Source: Trinickia terrae (GTDB taxonomy: Bacteria; Pseudomonadota; Gammaproteobacteria; Burkholderiales; Burkholderiaceae). Taken from it: a stretch of DNA of 64,000 nucleotides. Below, one piece after another: positions 51,425 to 60,267 of the stretch. The translations under genes were made by a program, and so were the position numbers. Location of the stretch: contig NZ_SWJE01000001.1 of the NCBI RefSeq assembly GCF_005144415.1, positions 539,365 to 603,364 on the forward strand, in the 5' to 3' direction. Below the pieces are notes generated by a model, which searched no databases, was not told the DNA's origin, and saw only the letters and a list, made by a program, of their open reading frames with translations. Position 1 is the stretch's first letter. The number at the start of each line of letters is the position of its first letter.

Positions 51425-52726
51425 TTATTTTGTGGTCGACGCGGGCTTGTCCCACGAAAGGCTTTGTCCGCTTTTGCCCGCTACCGAATAAAGCGCGCCG
51501 GGCGCGTTGCGGGTTTTCTGGAAGGCTTCCAGCGTCTCGCCGCGCATGGCTGCGTAGATGTGCAGGTTCGACACGCCCGTCACAGCACCGAGCTTCTCGA
51601 GCATGAAGAAGATGACGCCATAGTGGAGAAGTCCGCGCCAGTCACGCCGACGGATCAGGTCCCTTTCCTGCTCTGTGAGTCCAGCCGCTTCGAAGCTGGC
51701 TTCCTCATCGCGCTTGAACGCCTCGCGGTGCTCGGGCTCAACCATGCGATGCAGGTAGTCGTTGATGCGATACGCGCGAACTGCCGTTTCAATCGAGAAC
51801 GGATACGTGCCTTCAAGCTTTTCGACGCCGGCTAGTTCAACCGCCATCTTTTGACGATGACGCTCGACGGTTGCGGAGTTGGCCTCGCTGTCCTCACCTT
51901 CGTAGATGGCAGCCGCGATACCGGCCATCGACGGCAGGTAGTAGCTCCGATGCTTGCAGACCACGTTCGACGACAGGGCGCCGCGCATGGCGAGCCACAT
52001 GATGACTTCCGCGCCCTCATAACCACCGAGCTCGGCATACTCGGCGATGGTCATGTTCGCGAGTTGCTCAGGGTCGCGTTCGAACAGGTCGAGGAAGCGC
52101 TGGTCCCACCCGGTGTTGTTGAAGCCCGAACGCTCGCCATGCACCTGATGCGAAAGGCCGCCGGTTGCCAGAATCACCACCTTGAGGTCTTCCGGATAGC
52201 TTTCGATTGCGCGGCGCAACGCTTGGCCGAGCTTGTAGAAGCGCCTCGCGCTCGGCACCGGCAGTTGCAGGACGCCCATTTGCAACGGCACCAGTTTGAT
52301 CGGCCATGCGGGCTTGTGCGGGCACAGCATCGACAGCGGCGAGAAGCACCCGTGGTCGAGCGGCTTGTTCTGAAAGAACGACATGTCGAATTCGTCGGTC
52401 ATCAGAGACTTGCCGAGGTGCGCAGCGAATTCCGGATGGCCTTGTACCGGTGGCAGGTCGCGCGCGCCACCGCCCTCGTCTGCGACGTGCCATTCCTGTC
52501 CGACGCCGAGTGCGAACGCCGAATAGTGGTCGAAAAAGAACGAAGTGACGTGGTCGTTGTAGATGGTCAGCACCACATCGGGACGCTTTTCAGCCAGCCA
52601 TGCGGCCAAGGGGGCGAAATTTTCGAAAATAGGCGCCCATACCGGGTCGTCTCGCTTGTTCTTGTCGAACGCGAAACCAATGGTCGGGGTATGTGAAGCG
52701 GCAAGTCCGCCGATGATTTTTGCCAT
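51425..52726 (-). CDS. galA: Gallate dioxygenase (type II extradiol, fused LigB-LigA-like)
   Basis: 433 residues. The LigB-like N-terminal part carries the iron-ligand region (MAKIIGGLAASHTPTIGFAF) and VVLTIYNDHVTSFFFDHYSA, and the LigA-like part is C-terminal (about 300-415: AYRINDYLHRMVEPEHREAF, RRDWRGLLHYGVIFFMLEKL). Gallate dioxygenases (GalA/DesB) are about this length and are fused in this way. The enzyme opens the gallate ring to 4-oxalomesaconate with ferrous iron. It is the first gene of the operon that also encodes the hydratase and the aldolase. Confidence 0.92.
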   Translation of the reverse strand: MAKIIGGLAASHTPTIGFAFDKNKRDDPVWAPIFENFAPLAAWLAEKRPDVVLTIYNDHVTSFFFDHYSAFALGVGQEWHVADEGGGARDLPPVQGHPEFAAHLGKSLMTDEFDMSFFQNKPLDHGCFSPLSMLCPHKPAWPIKLVPLQMGVLQLPVPSARRFYKLGQALRRAIESYPEDLKVVILATGGLSHQVHGERSGFNNTGWDQRFLDLFERDPEQLANMTIAEYAELGGYEGAEVIMWLAMRGALSSNVVCKHRSYYLPSMAGIAAAIYEGEDSEANSATVERHRQKMAVELAGVEKLEGTYPFSIETAVRAYRINDYLHRMVEPEHREAFKRDEEASFEAAGLTEQERDLIRRRDWRGLLHYGVIFFMLEKLGAVTGVSNLHIYAAMRGETLEAFQKTRNAPGALYSVAGKSGQSLSWDKPASTTK

Positions 52727-52986
52727 GGCTTGAAGTCAAGGAACATACGTTGCAACGCCGGGCGGCTAGTTAGCGAGCTTCGTCGGGCGTTGGATAAATG
52801 CATGAAATATCACCCTGCCAAGGCGTGTCAACCTGGCTTCCAACGTCTTAGTCCCCGGAAGTTGGCGGGCGAAAAGCAAAAAACCACCGTCGCAAAGGGG
52901 GATTCGCGCGTCGGAAAGAAGCTTCGTCACATAAACAATTTCGATACCTGCGATGCTCGAAAGCATCGAGTCCAAGGACTAGCTTT
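52727..52986. promoter_or_regulatory. Promoter region of the gallate operon
   Basis: 260 bp without a gene. At 52793-52811, GATAAATGCATGAAATATC forms an imperfect palindrome centred on ATGCAT in an A/T-rich patch, a plausible LysR-type T-N11-A site. The only LysR gene next to it is the truncated one at 52987. Confidence 0.4.
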
Positions 52987-53500
52987 TTACTGCGCAAACC
53001 GCTCGCGAAGAAACTCGATGAAACGCTGTGTCTTCGCGGGAAGCAAACGCGTTTCGGTGATGGCGTAGACGGGTATTGGCGTGCCTTGCCATTGAGGCAT
53101 CACGCGCCGCAGCCGTCCGCTGGAGAGGTCGTCCGCGACGATCTCCTTCGCCATCGGGACGATGCCCATGTCGAGCGTTGCCAGACGCCGGATCATGCCG
53201 ACGCTGTTCACCGTGAACCGGCTGCCCGCCGGGGTCGGCACGGTGTTCGTTCCGTCATGCAATGTCCACGAACCGGCTCTCAGGATGCCGAGACATTCAT
53301 GCTGTTTCAGGTCGGCGGGCTCGCGCGGTTCCCCCGCGCGCTCGAGATACCGAGGGGAGGCGTAGAGATGAGCGCGGAACGAGGCCAGCGGGCGAGCGAT
53401 CAGTTGCGAGCTCTCGGGCTCGCCCACGCGAATCGCTACGTCGAAGGGCTCGCTCACCAGATCGACACGCCGCGGCGTGAGATCGAAGCGGTGGGTTGCG
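52987..53500 (-). pseudogene. LysR-family regulator, N-terminus lost
   Basis: From about 53500 the minus strand reads THRFDLTPRRVDLVSEPFDV, AIRVGEPESSQLIARPLASF, then a normal LysR effector end (AGSRFTVNSVGMIRRLATLD, RLRRVMPQWQGTPIPVYAIT, LPAKTQRFIEFLRERFAQ). The DNA-binding domain and the first part of the effector domain, about 130 residues, are missing. The break coincides with the 5' break of the old yellow enzyme fragment on the other strand. The likely original partner is that reductase, not the gallate operon. Confidence 0.8.
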
Positions 53501-53675
53501 CGAGCATTTCGCCGAGCTGGAGGCCTACGGGCAGATGGCGCTGGCCAACCCGGATTTCGTCGCGCGATTGATGACCGGCGCGCCGATGAACGATGTGAAC
53601 CACGCGACCTTTTTCGGCGGCGACGCGCGCGGGTATGTCGACTACCCGGCTCTGGACGAAACCGCGGAGGCCTGA
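53496..53675 (+). pseudogene. Old yellow enzyme / alkene reductase 3' fragment
   Basis: The frame reads LREHFAELEAYGQMALANPD, FVARLMTGAPMNDVNHATFF and GGDARGYVDYPALDETAEA before a stop. This is the C-terminal end of NemA-type ene reductases (FGR-FIANPDLV-RL--G-PLN---P-TFYGG---GYTDYP). The FMN barrel, about 300 residues, is missing. The 5' break falls at the same place as the break of the oppositely oriented LysR gene, so one deletion removed both 5' ends of a former divergent pair. Confidence 0.75.
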
Positions 53676-53680
53676 GCCAG

Positions 53681-54616
53681 TCAGTCATCCGCAACTTCGG
53701 GATACCGCTCGAACATCGTCTTGACGAGTTGCCGCAGCCAGATGTTCGCCGAGTCGGCGTGAAAGCGCGGATGCCAATGCTGCCGAAGCGCAAACGGCGG
53801 GAGGCTGACCGGAGGCGGCAGCGTCCTGACCGTGCCCAGCTTCGCGAATACGTTGCCGAGCTCGAGCGGCACCGTCGCGATCAGGTCTGGGAAGGCGTCG
53901 ATCAGATGCGGCACGGTCAGGAAGTGCGGCGTCGTCAGGTAGACATTGCGCTTGATGCCGTACTCGTCGAATGCGCTGTCGTAGGCGCCGTTCGCGCGCC
54001 CGCTCAAGGACACGGCGATCTGCGGCAGCGCCTCGAATTGCTCGCGCGTGATGGTCTTGCCGACGGCGCGATTGCGCACGCTGACCATCGTCACGAACGC
54101 ATGCAGGAAGAGCTGCTGCTGGAACAGACCTTCGGGCGCGGCATGGATCGATCCCAGGGCAAGATCCGCTTCGCCAGATGCCAGCAGCCCCTCGATCTTC
54201 TCCAGCGGAACCTGGACCGAGCGCAGCGTGCAATGCGGCGCAGCTTTGCGCAGGCGCCGGATCAAGGGCGGCAGGAACACCAGCTCGCCCATGTCGGTCA
54301 TGCACAGGACAAACGTGCGGCGCGCGGTCGACGGATCGAAGCGCGCCTGCGACACGACGTTCTGGCGCAGCGTCGCGATCACGTCGATGACGGTCGCGCC
54401 GAGCAGCTCCGCTTTCGGCGTCGGCGCCATGCCGCCTGGCGTTTTGACGAACAGCGGGTCTTCGAAGAACGTGCGCAGCCGGTTCAGCGCGTGGCTCATC
54501 GCGCCTTGCGACAGGCCGATTTCCTCCGCGGCGCGCGTCACGCTGCGTTCGCGCAGCAGCGCGTCGAAGACCACGAGCAGGTTCAGGTCCAGGTCTCTGA
54601 TATGCACAATGTGCAT
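53681..54616 (-). CDS. LysR-family regulator of the vanillate demethylase genes
   Basis: 311 residues from ATG 54616; 54634 is possible but has no ribosome site. The winged helix is at about 5-65 (IRDLDLNLLVVFDALLRERS, LSQGAMSHALNRLRTFFEDP), followed by the effector domain (RRTFVLCMTDMGELVFLPPL, TTPHFLTVPHLIDAFPDLIA). The opening LDLNLLVVFDALL is typical of the NahR/NodD/PcpR branch, which senses aromatic compounds. A perfect palindrome covers its start codon. It is divergent from vanA and probably controls vanAB. Confidence 0.9.
   Translation of the reverse strand: MHIVHIRDLDLNLLVVFDALLRERSVTRAAEEIGLSQGAMSHALNRLRTFFEDPLFVKTPGGMAPTPKAELLGATVIDVIATLRQNVVSQARFDPSTARRTFVLCMTDMGELVFLPPLIRRLRKAAPHCTLRSVQVPLEKIEGLLASGEADLALGSIHAAPEGLFQQQLFLHAFVTMVSVRNRAVGKTITREQFEALPQIAVSLSGRANGAYDSAFDEYGIKRNVYLTTPHFLTVPHLIDAFPDLIATVPLELGNVFAKLGTVRTLPPPVSLPPFALRQHWHPRFHADSANIWLRQLVKTMFERYPEVADD
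54602..54616. promoter_or_regulatory. LysR-type palindrome at the regulator start
   Basis: ATGCACAATGTGCAT is a perfect 15-bp palindrome with T-N11-A spacing, overlapping the LysR start codon and 115 bp before vanA. It is a likely autoregulatory site. Confidence 0.6.
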
Positions 54617-54730
54617 TCTCCGTATTGATGGCATTCGGTTGACGCATGATGGTGGGAAACCTATCGTGAGGTCAAGCGCGCCGGTCCAGGTGGACAGGAC
54701 GCCATAACGATTCCATCAAGGAGACAAGCG

Positions 54731-55786
54731 ATGTTCATCAGGAACACGTGGTACGTGGCCGCCTGGTCGCACGAAGTGCTGGCCGAAGGCTTTTTCTCGC
54801 GCGTCATCACGGGCATCCCCGTCATGCTGTACCGGAAGGAGGGCGGCGAGATCGTCGCGCTCGAAGACCGCTGCTGCCACCGCGGCGCGCCGCTGTCGCT
54901 CGGCCGGCGCGAAGGCGATTGCGTGCGCTGCATGTATCACGGGCTCAGGTTCGACAGCGCCGGCGCCTGCGTCGAGGCGCCGGCCCAGCAGCGCATCCCG
55001 CCGCAGGCGAAGGTGCGCAGCTTCCCCGCCGTCGAGCGGCATCGCTGGATCTGGATCTGGACCGGCGACCCCGCGCTCGCCGATCCCGCACAGATTCCCG
55101 ACACGCACTGGCTCGACGATCCCGCGTGGCGCTGCCGGCCCGGCTACATCCACTACGACGTCGACTACCTGCTGATCTGCGACAACCTGCTCGATTTCTC
55201 GCATTTGCCGTTCGTTCACCGGACGACGCTCGGAGGGCACGAAGAGTACGCGGCGGTGCAGCCGAAGGTGGAGCGGATCGAGAACGGCGTGCGCGTGACG
55301 CGCTGGGTCATGAATACCGATGCGCCGCCGTTTGCGGCGGCTGTCAAGCACTGCCCGGGCAAGGTCGACCGCTGGAACATCTACGATTTCACGCTGCCGG
55401 GCGTCCTGCGCATGGATTCCGGCATGGCGCCGGCCGGCACGGGCGCGCGCGAGGGCACGCGCGTGGATGCCGCCGAATTTCGCAGCTGCCAGGCGCTCAC
55501 GCCCGAGACGGAGCACTCCACGCATTACTTCTTCAGCATGCCGCACAACTTCGCGATCGACCAGCCCGAGGTCACGGACTCGATTCACCAGTCCATCGTC
55601 GAGGCATTCGCGGAGGACTCCGCCATCATTCACGCGCAGCAGAAGAACCTTGCACTCGATCCGAGCTTCAGGATGATGGCGTTCGGTATCGATTCGGCCC
55701 TTTCGCAATTCCGCCGGATCGTCGATCAGCGGCTCGAGGAGGAGCGCCAGGCATCGCCGCTTGCGGCGGAGGGAGCCGCGAGATGA
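54731..55786 (+). CDS. vanA: Vanillate O-demethylase, oxygenase subunit (Rieske)
   Basis: 351 residues, the VanA length. The Rieske centre is Cys48-x-His50 and Cys67-x2-His70 (DRCCHRGAPLSLGRREGDCV, RCMYHGLRF). The mononuclear iron site is in CDNLLDFSHLPFVHRTTLGG. VanA removes the methyl of vanillate to give protocatechuate and formaldehyde, using electrons from VanB. AAGGAGACAAGCG precedes the ATG. The stop overlaps vanB as ATGA. A related substrate such as syringate is possible. Confidence 0.92.
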   Translation: MFIRNTWYVAAWSHEVLAEGFFSRVITGIPVMLYRKEGGEIVALEDRCCHRGAPLSLGRREGDCVRCMYHGLRFDSAGACVEAPAQQRIPPQAKVRSFPAVERHRWIWIWTGDPALADPAQIPDTHWLDDPAWRCRPGYIHYDVDYLLICDNLLDFSHLPFVHRTTLGGHEEYAAVQPKVERIENGVRVTRWVMNTDAPPFAAAVKHCPGKVDRWNIYDFTLPGVLRMDSGMAPAGTGAREGTRVDAAEFRSCQALTPETEHSTHYFFSMPHNFAIDQPEVTDSIHQSIVEAFAEDSAIIHAQQKNLALDPSFRMMAFGIDSALSQFRRIVDQRLEEERQASPLAAEGAAR

Positions 55787-56748
55787 TTGCCGTCGAGGTC
55801 ACGAAGCTGAGCCGCGAGGCGGAGGGCGTGCTCGGCGTCGAATTGCGCGCCGTGGACGGCGCGGCGCTGCCATCCTTCGAGCCCGGCGCCCACGTCGACG
55901 TGCATCTTCCCGGCGATCTCGTGCGCCAATATTCGCTCAGCAGCGACGCAATCGAGACCGGACGCTATTGCCTGGGCGTCGGGCGCGCGGGCGCATCGGG
56001 CGGCGGGTCGCGCTACATCCACGAGCAGCTTCGCGAGGGCGACCGCCTGACGATCGGCGAGCCGCGCGCGCTGTTCACGCTGGCGCCCGACGCGCAGCGC
56101 CATCGCTTCATCGCGGGCGGGATCGGCATCACGCCGATCCTGAGCATGATTCGATGGTGCGAGCGCCACGCCAAGCCGTGGGAGCTGCACTACTGCGTGC
56201 GCTCCCGGGCGCATGCCGCCTATCTCGGCGAGTTGAGCGCATTCGGCGAGCGCGTTCGCCTGCATGTCGACGACGAGGCGCACGCCTTGCCGCATGACGT
56301 TCGCGCCATGGTGAGCGGGGGGCAGTCCGGGGAGCATGTGTACTGCTGCGGACCGGGCGGCCTGATGGACGCGGTGCTGCTGCATGGCGAGCAGGCAGGC
56401 GTGCCGCGCAGTCGTCTCCATTTCGAGCGCTTCACGGCGCCTGCGAAATCCAGGGAAGCAAATGCCGGTGCCGGTGCCGAAGGCGCCTTCACCGTGCTGC
56501 TCGCCAGGCAAGGCGTGCGATGCGTCGTCGAACCCGGCGAATCGATACTCGGCAGCCTCGAGCGCCACGGCGTCCGCCCGCCGTTCTCGTGCAGGGAGGG
56601 GCTCTGCAGAAGTTGCGAGGTGCCGTTGCTGTCGGGTGAGGTGGAGCACCGCGACTATGTGCTGAGCGACGAGGAGCGCAGTGAAAACAAATCGCTGATG
56701 ATCTGCGTTTCCCGCGCGCGGTCTGGCGAGCTGGTGATCGACGTGTAG
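55783..56748 (+). CDS. vanB: Vanillate O-demethylase, reductase subunit
   Basis: 321 residues. FAD-binding part (FEPGAHVDVHLPGDLVRQYS with the R-x-Y-S motif), NAD-binding part (HRFIAGGIGITPILSMIRWC, VYCCGPGGLMDAVLLHGEQA) and a C-terminal plant-type 2Fe-2S domain with SCREGLCRSCEVPLLSGEVE and a final Cys in LMICVSRA. This class IB reductase passes electrons from NAD(P)H to VanA. It overlaps the vanA stop by four bases. Confidence 0.93.
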   Translation: MIAVEVTKLSREAEGVLGVELRAVDGAALPSFEPGAHVDVHLPGDLVRQYSLSSDAIETGRYCLGVGRAGASGGGSRYIHEQLREGDRLTIGEPRALFTLAPDAQRHRFIAGGIGITPILSMIRWCERHAKPWELHYCVRSRAHAAYLGELSAFGERVRLHVDDEAHALPHDVRAMVSGGQSGEHVYCCGPGGLMDAVLLHGEQAGVPRSRLHFERFTAPAKSREANAGAGAEGAFTVLLARQGVRCVVEPGESILGSLERHGVRPPFSCREGLCRSCEVPLLSGEVEHRDYVLSDEERSENKSLMICVSRARSGELVIDV

Positions 56749-56872
56749 GCGAGCGCTGGCGTTTTGTGGCATTTTGGTGCAATAAGTGGCATTATGTGCG
56801 TCGATTGGGCGCGGCGGGATTCGCGTCCGCAACAGCCGCGTCGCCACTCGTTCACCTGCTACCTAAACATCC

Positions 56873-59353
56873 ATGAGCTCTGCCGTTCCCTCGCATTCGC
56901 GCGTCGTCATCATCGGCGGCGGCATCGTCGGCTGTTCCGTCGCGTATCACCTCGCGAAAGCCGGCTGGGATGACGTGACGCTGCTCGAGCAAGGTCAGCT
57001 CTCGTGCGGCACGACCTGGCATGCCGCCGGGCTCGTCGGCCAGCTGCGATCGCAGGAGAACATGACGAAGCTGATCCGCTATTCCACGAGGCTCTACGCG
57101 GAGCTCGAAGCCGACACAGGGCTCGCGACGGGCTGGAAGCAGTGCGGTTCGCTGTCGGTGGCGCGCACGAGCGAGCGCATGACGCAGCTCAAGCGCACCG
57201 CGGCCGTGGCGCGCGCCTACGGCGTGGAATGCGAGGTGATCGGCGCGCGCGAGGCCGGCGAGCTCTGGCCGGTGATGCGCACCGACGACCTGCTCGGCGC
57301 GGTCTGGCTGCCCGGCGACGGCAAGGCGAACCCGACCGACCTCACGCAGGCGCTCGCGCGCGGCGCGCGGCGGCGCGGCGCGCGCATCGTCGAGAACGTG
57401 CGCGTGACGGGCATCGCCACCGGGCGCACGAGCGCCGGCCGCAAGGCGGCCGGCGTCGCGTGGCGCACGAAGGCGGGAGAGGCGGGCACGATCGGCGCGG
57501 ACATCGTCGTCAATTGCGGCGGCCAGTGGGCGAAGGCGATCGGCCACCTCGCCGGCGTCACGGTGCCGCTGCATTCGGCCGAGCACTATTACATCGTCAC
57601 CGAGAAGATCCCCGGCGTGCATCCCGACCTGCCGGTCATGCGCGATCCCGACGGCTACATCTACTTCAAGGAGGAAGTGGGCGGCCTCGTGATGGGCGGC
57701 TTCGAGCCGAACGCGAAACCGTGGGGCATGAGCGGCATCCCCGAGAATTTCGAATTCCAGCTGTTGCCCGACGACTGGGACCAGTTCGAGATCCTGATGC
57801 GAAACGCGCTGATCCGCGTGCCCGCGCTCGAGACGGCGCAGGTGCGGCAGTTCTACAACGGCCCGGAGTCGTTCACGCCGGACAACAACTTCATCCTTGG
57901 CGAAGCGCCCGAGCTGAAGAACTTTTACGTGGGCGCGGGCTTTAATTCGGCGGGGATCGCGTCGGCGGGCGGCGCCGGCATGGCGCTTGCCGAGTGGATC
58001 ATGGCGGGCGAGCCGACCGTGGACCTGTGGCCCGTCGACATCCGCCGCTTCGCCCGCTTCAACGGCAACGACGCGTGGCTGCACGATCGCGTGAAGGAAA
58101 CGCTGGGGCTCCACTACGCGATGCCCTGGCCGAACCGCGAGCTCGATACGGCGCGGCCGTTCAGGCGCTCGCCGCTCCACGCGCACCTGCGCGACGCCGG
58201 CGCGTGCTTCGGCAGCAAGATGGGCTGGGAGCGCGCGAACTTTTTCGCGCCGCCCGGAGAAAAGCCCGAGATCCAATATGGCTTCGGACAGCAGAACTGG
58301 CACGCGTGGAGCGCGGCCGAGCATCGCGCCTGCCGCGAGCGGGTGGCGCTTTTCGATCTCAGCTCGTTTTCGAAATTCCTGCTCAAGGGGCGCGACGTCG
58401 AAGCGGTGCTGCAAGGGCTCGTTGCCAACGACGTGGCGGTCGAGCCGGGCCGGACTGTGTATACGGGCATGCTCAACGAACGCGGCGGGTATGAATCCGA
58501 TTTCACGTTGACGCGTCTTGCCTACGATCAATACCTGCTGGTCACGGGCTCCGCGCAAACCGTGCGCGATTTCGACTTCATCGAAAAGCACATCCCGCAA
58601 GACAAGCACTGCACGGCCGTCGACGTGACCGGGCAATACGCGGTGCTCGCCGTGATGGGACCGCACTCGCGCGCGTTGCTGCAGCAGGTCTCGAAGAGCG
58701 ATTACTCGAACGAGGCCTTTCCGTTCGGCACGAGCCGCGAGGTCGATATCGGCTACGCGACGGTGCGCGCGACGCGTCTCACCTACGTCGGCGAGCTTGG
58801 CTGGGAGCTTTACGTGCCCGTGGAATTCGCGGTGGGCGTCTACGAGACGCTGATGGCGGCGGGCGGCGCGTTCGGCCTCGTCAACGCGGGGTATTACGCG
58901 CTCGAATCGCTGCGGATCGAGAAGGGGTATCGCGCGTGGGGGCGCGAGCTGTCGCCCGATGTCGATCCGTTCGAAGCGGGTCTCGCATTCGCCTGCAAGC
59001 TCGGCAGGGACATCCCGTTCCGCGGCCGCGAGGCGCTGCTCGCGCGCCGGGGCAAGCCGCTCCAGCGGCGGCTCGTGGCGCTGACCGTCGACGGGCATGC
59101 CGACAAGATGCTGTGGGGCGGCGAGGCGATTCTGCGCGACGGCGTGGCTGTCGGCTCGGTCAGCTCGGCGGCGTTCGGGCATACGCTCGGCTGCCCGGTC
59201 GCGCTCGGGTATATCGGCGCGGGCAGCGCGGCGGTCGATGCCGGGTATCTGGCGAGCGGGCGCTACCAGATCGATCTTGCTGGCGAACGGCTCGATGTCG
59301 CCGTGCACCTGAAGGCGCCGTACGATCCGGACGGCGCGCGAGTGAGGGCGTAG
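56873..59353 (+). CDS. Dimethylglycine/sarcosine dehydrogenase-like FAD protein with folate (GcvT) domain
   Basis: 826 residues. The FAD domain opens with VVIIGGGIVGCSVAYHLAKA. TTWHAAGLVGQLRSQENMTK holds His50, the residue that carries FAD covalently in dimethylglycine dehydrogenases. An FAO-type middle (HLRDAGACFGSKMGWERANF) and a GcvT/aminomethyltransferase half follow (about 430-820: RVALFDLSSFSKFLLKGRDV, YESDFTLTRLAYDQYLLVTG, ALESLRIEKGYRAWGRELSP). The family oxidises N-methyl groups and passes C1 to tetrahydrofolate. It lies 124 bp after vanB on the same strand and may handle formaldehyde-level C1 units; the exact substrate is unknown. Confidence 0.88.
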   Translation: MSSAVPSHSRVVIIGGGIVGCSVAYHLAKAGWDDVTLLEQGQLSCGTTWHAAGLVGQLRSQENMTKLIRYSTRLYAELEADTGLATGWKQCGSLSVARTSERMTQLKRTAAVARAYGVECEVIGAREAGELWPVMRTDDLLGAVWLPGDGKANPTDLTQALARGARRRGARIVENVRVTGIATGRTSAGRKAAGVAWRTKAGEAGTIGADIVVNCGGQWAKAIGHLAGVTVPLHSAEHYYIVTEKIPGVHPDLPVMRDPDGYIYFKEEVGGLVMGGFEPNAKPWGMSGIPENFEFQLLPDDWDQFEILMRNALIRVPALETAQVRQFYNGPESFTPDNNFILGEAPELKNFYVGAGFNSAGIASAGGAGMALAEWIMAGEPTVDLWPVDIRRFARFNGNDAWLHDRVKETLGLHYAMPWPNRELDTARPFRRSPLHAHLRDAGACFGSKMGWERANFFAPPGEKPEIQYGFGQQNWHAWSAAEHRACRERVALFDLSSFSKFLLKGRDVEAVLQGLVANDVAVEPGRTVYTGMLNERGGYESDFTLTRLAYDQYLLVTGSAQTVRDFDFIEKHIPQDKHCTAVDVTGQYAVLAVMGPHSRALLQQVSKSDYSNEAFPFGTSREVDIGYATVRATRLTYVGELGWELYVPVEFAVGVYETLMAAGGAFGLVNAGYYALESLRIEKGYRAWGRELSPDVDPFEAGLAFACKLGRDIPFRGREALLARRGKPLQRRLVALTVDGHADKMLWGGEAILRDGVAVGSVSSAAFGHTLGCPVALGYIGAGSAAVDAGYLASGRYQIDLAGERLDVAVHLKAPYDPDGARVRA

Positions 59354-59371
59354 TGAGGGCGTAAGCGCCTG

Positions 59372-60214
59372 TCACACCGTCTTCCCCCCAACCGGCACAG
59401 ACTTCGCACGCCGTTCGCGCCACGGCCACATCAGCGCCTGCGCGAACGACTGCGGCTCGGCTTCGTCGGCGAGACCGGTCGCAGGCCACTCGTGCGGGCC
59501 CGGCACCCAGATCGTGCCGAACAGGCGGTCCCAGAGCGGCAGCATTTGCGCGAAGTTCTTGTTGAGATGCTCGGGACGGCGTGAGTGATGTATCCGGTGA
59601 TACTGCGGGCTGTTGATCCACGTCGCGAAGCGGCCGATCGAGAAGCGTGCGTTCAGATGCACGTAGTAGTTGTTGATCGTAAAGACGACAAACGCCAACA
59701 CGACGATATGGGATTCGACCTTGAACAGCATCCCTGCGATCGGGTAGAGCAGCGCGCTCTTGATCAATCCTTCAGTCCAGTAGTGCCGCTGGGTGATGGT
59801 CACGTTGTAGGCGCGCGCACTGTGATGCAGTTCATGCATGCGCCATAGGAAGGGCACCGAGTGCTCCAGGCGATGAAACAGGTATTCGAGCAGATCGAAT
59901 GTGAGCACCATGACCACGAACGATGCGATTGCGCACCACCCGTGCGATTGCAGCGTGACGAGTCCGCCGCCCAGCGCGCCGACGAGCCAGACCGAGCAAG
60001 CGGCCGTGAGCGGATGCGCCGCTTGAAGCAGCGCGGTGTAGAAGACGGAATACACCACGTTCAGCCGCGACGAAACCTTCGATTGAAGTCTCTGGACCGG
60101 ATTCGCGCGTTCGATGGCCGCGCCGGTCGAGAAGAGGGCGACAACCATCGAATACGTAACGAGCCAATCCCTGGTGAAGTGCCAAAGCATCAGCAGCGAA
60201 TTTGACGAAGACAT
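59372..60214 (-). CDS. Fatty acid hydroxylase / sterol desaturase family protein
   Basis: 280 residues from ATG 60214, with AGGAGA six bases upstream. Four to six membrane segments and the three di-iron histidine boxes are visible: LEYLFHRLEH, RMHELHHSARAYN and SPQYHRIHHSRRPEHLNKNF, with HLNARF between them. The family hydroxylates or desaturates lipid chains or isoprenoids with O2. Its neighbour on the same strand is an ICMT-family methylase, 53 bp upstream, so the two may modify the same lipid. Confidence 0.9.
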   Translation of the reverse strand: MSSSNSLLMLWHFTRDWLVTYSMVVALFSTGAAIERANPVQRLQSKVSSRLNVVYSVFYTALLQAAHPLTAACSVWLVGALGGGLVTLQSHGWCAIASFVVMVLTFDLLEYLFHRLEHSVPFLWRMHELHHSARAYNVTITQRHYWTEGLIKSALLYPIAGMLFKVESHIVVLAFVVFTINNYYVHLNARFSIGRFATWINSPQYHRIHHSRRPEHLNKNFAQMLPLWDRLFGTIWVPGPHEWPATGLADEAEPQSFAQALMWPWRERRAKSVPVGGKTV

Positions 60215-60267
60215 CGGCGTTCTCCTCTGCCGGCAGGGTCCGCGAGCGGCGGGCCGCGGCCGCGATG

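Noticed and set aside
56852-59308. 818-codon minus-strand open frame opposite the dimethylglycine dehydrogenase-like gene
   Set aside because: Arg/Ala-rich composition with no motif, while the plus strand has complete FAD and GcvT domains.
59340-59366. Direct repeat GTGAGGGCGTA at the end of the dimethylglycine dehydrogenase-like gene
   Set aside because: A simple local duplication around the stop codon with no sign of function.
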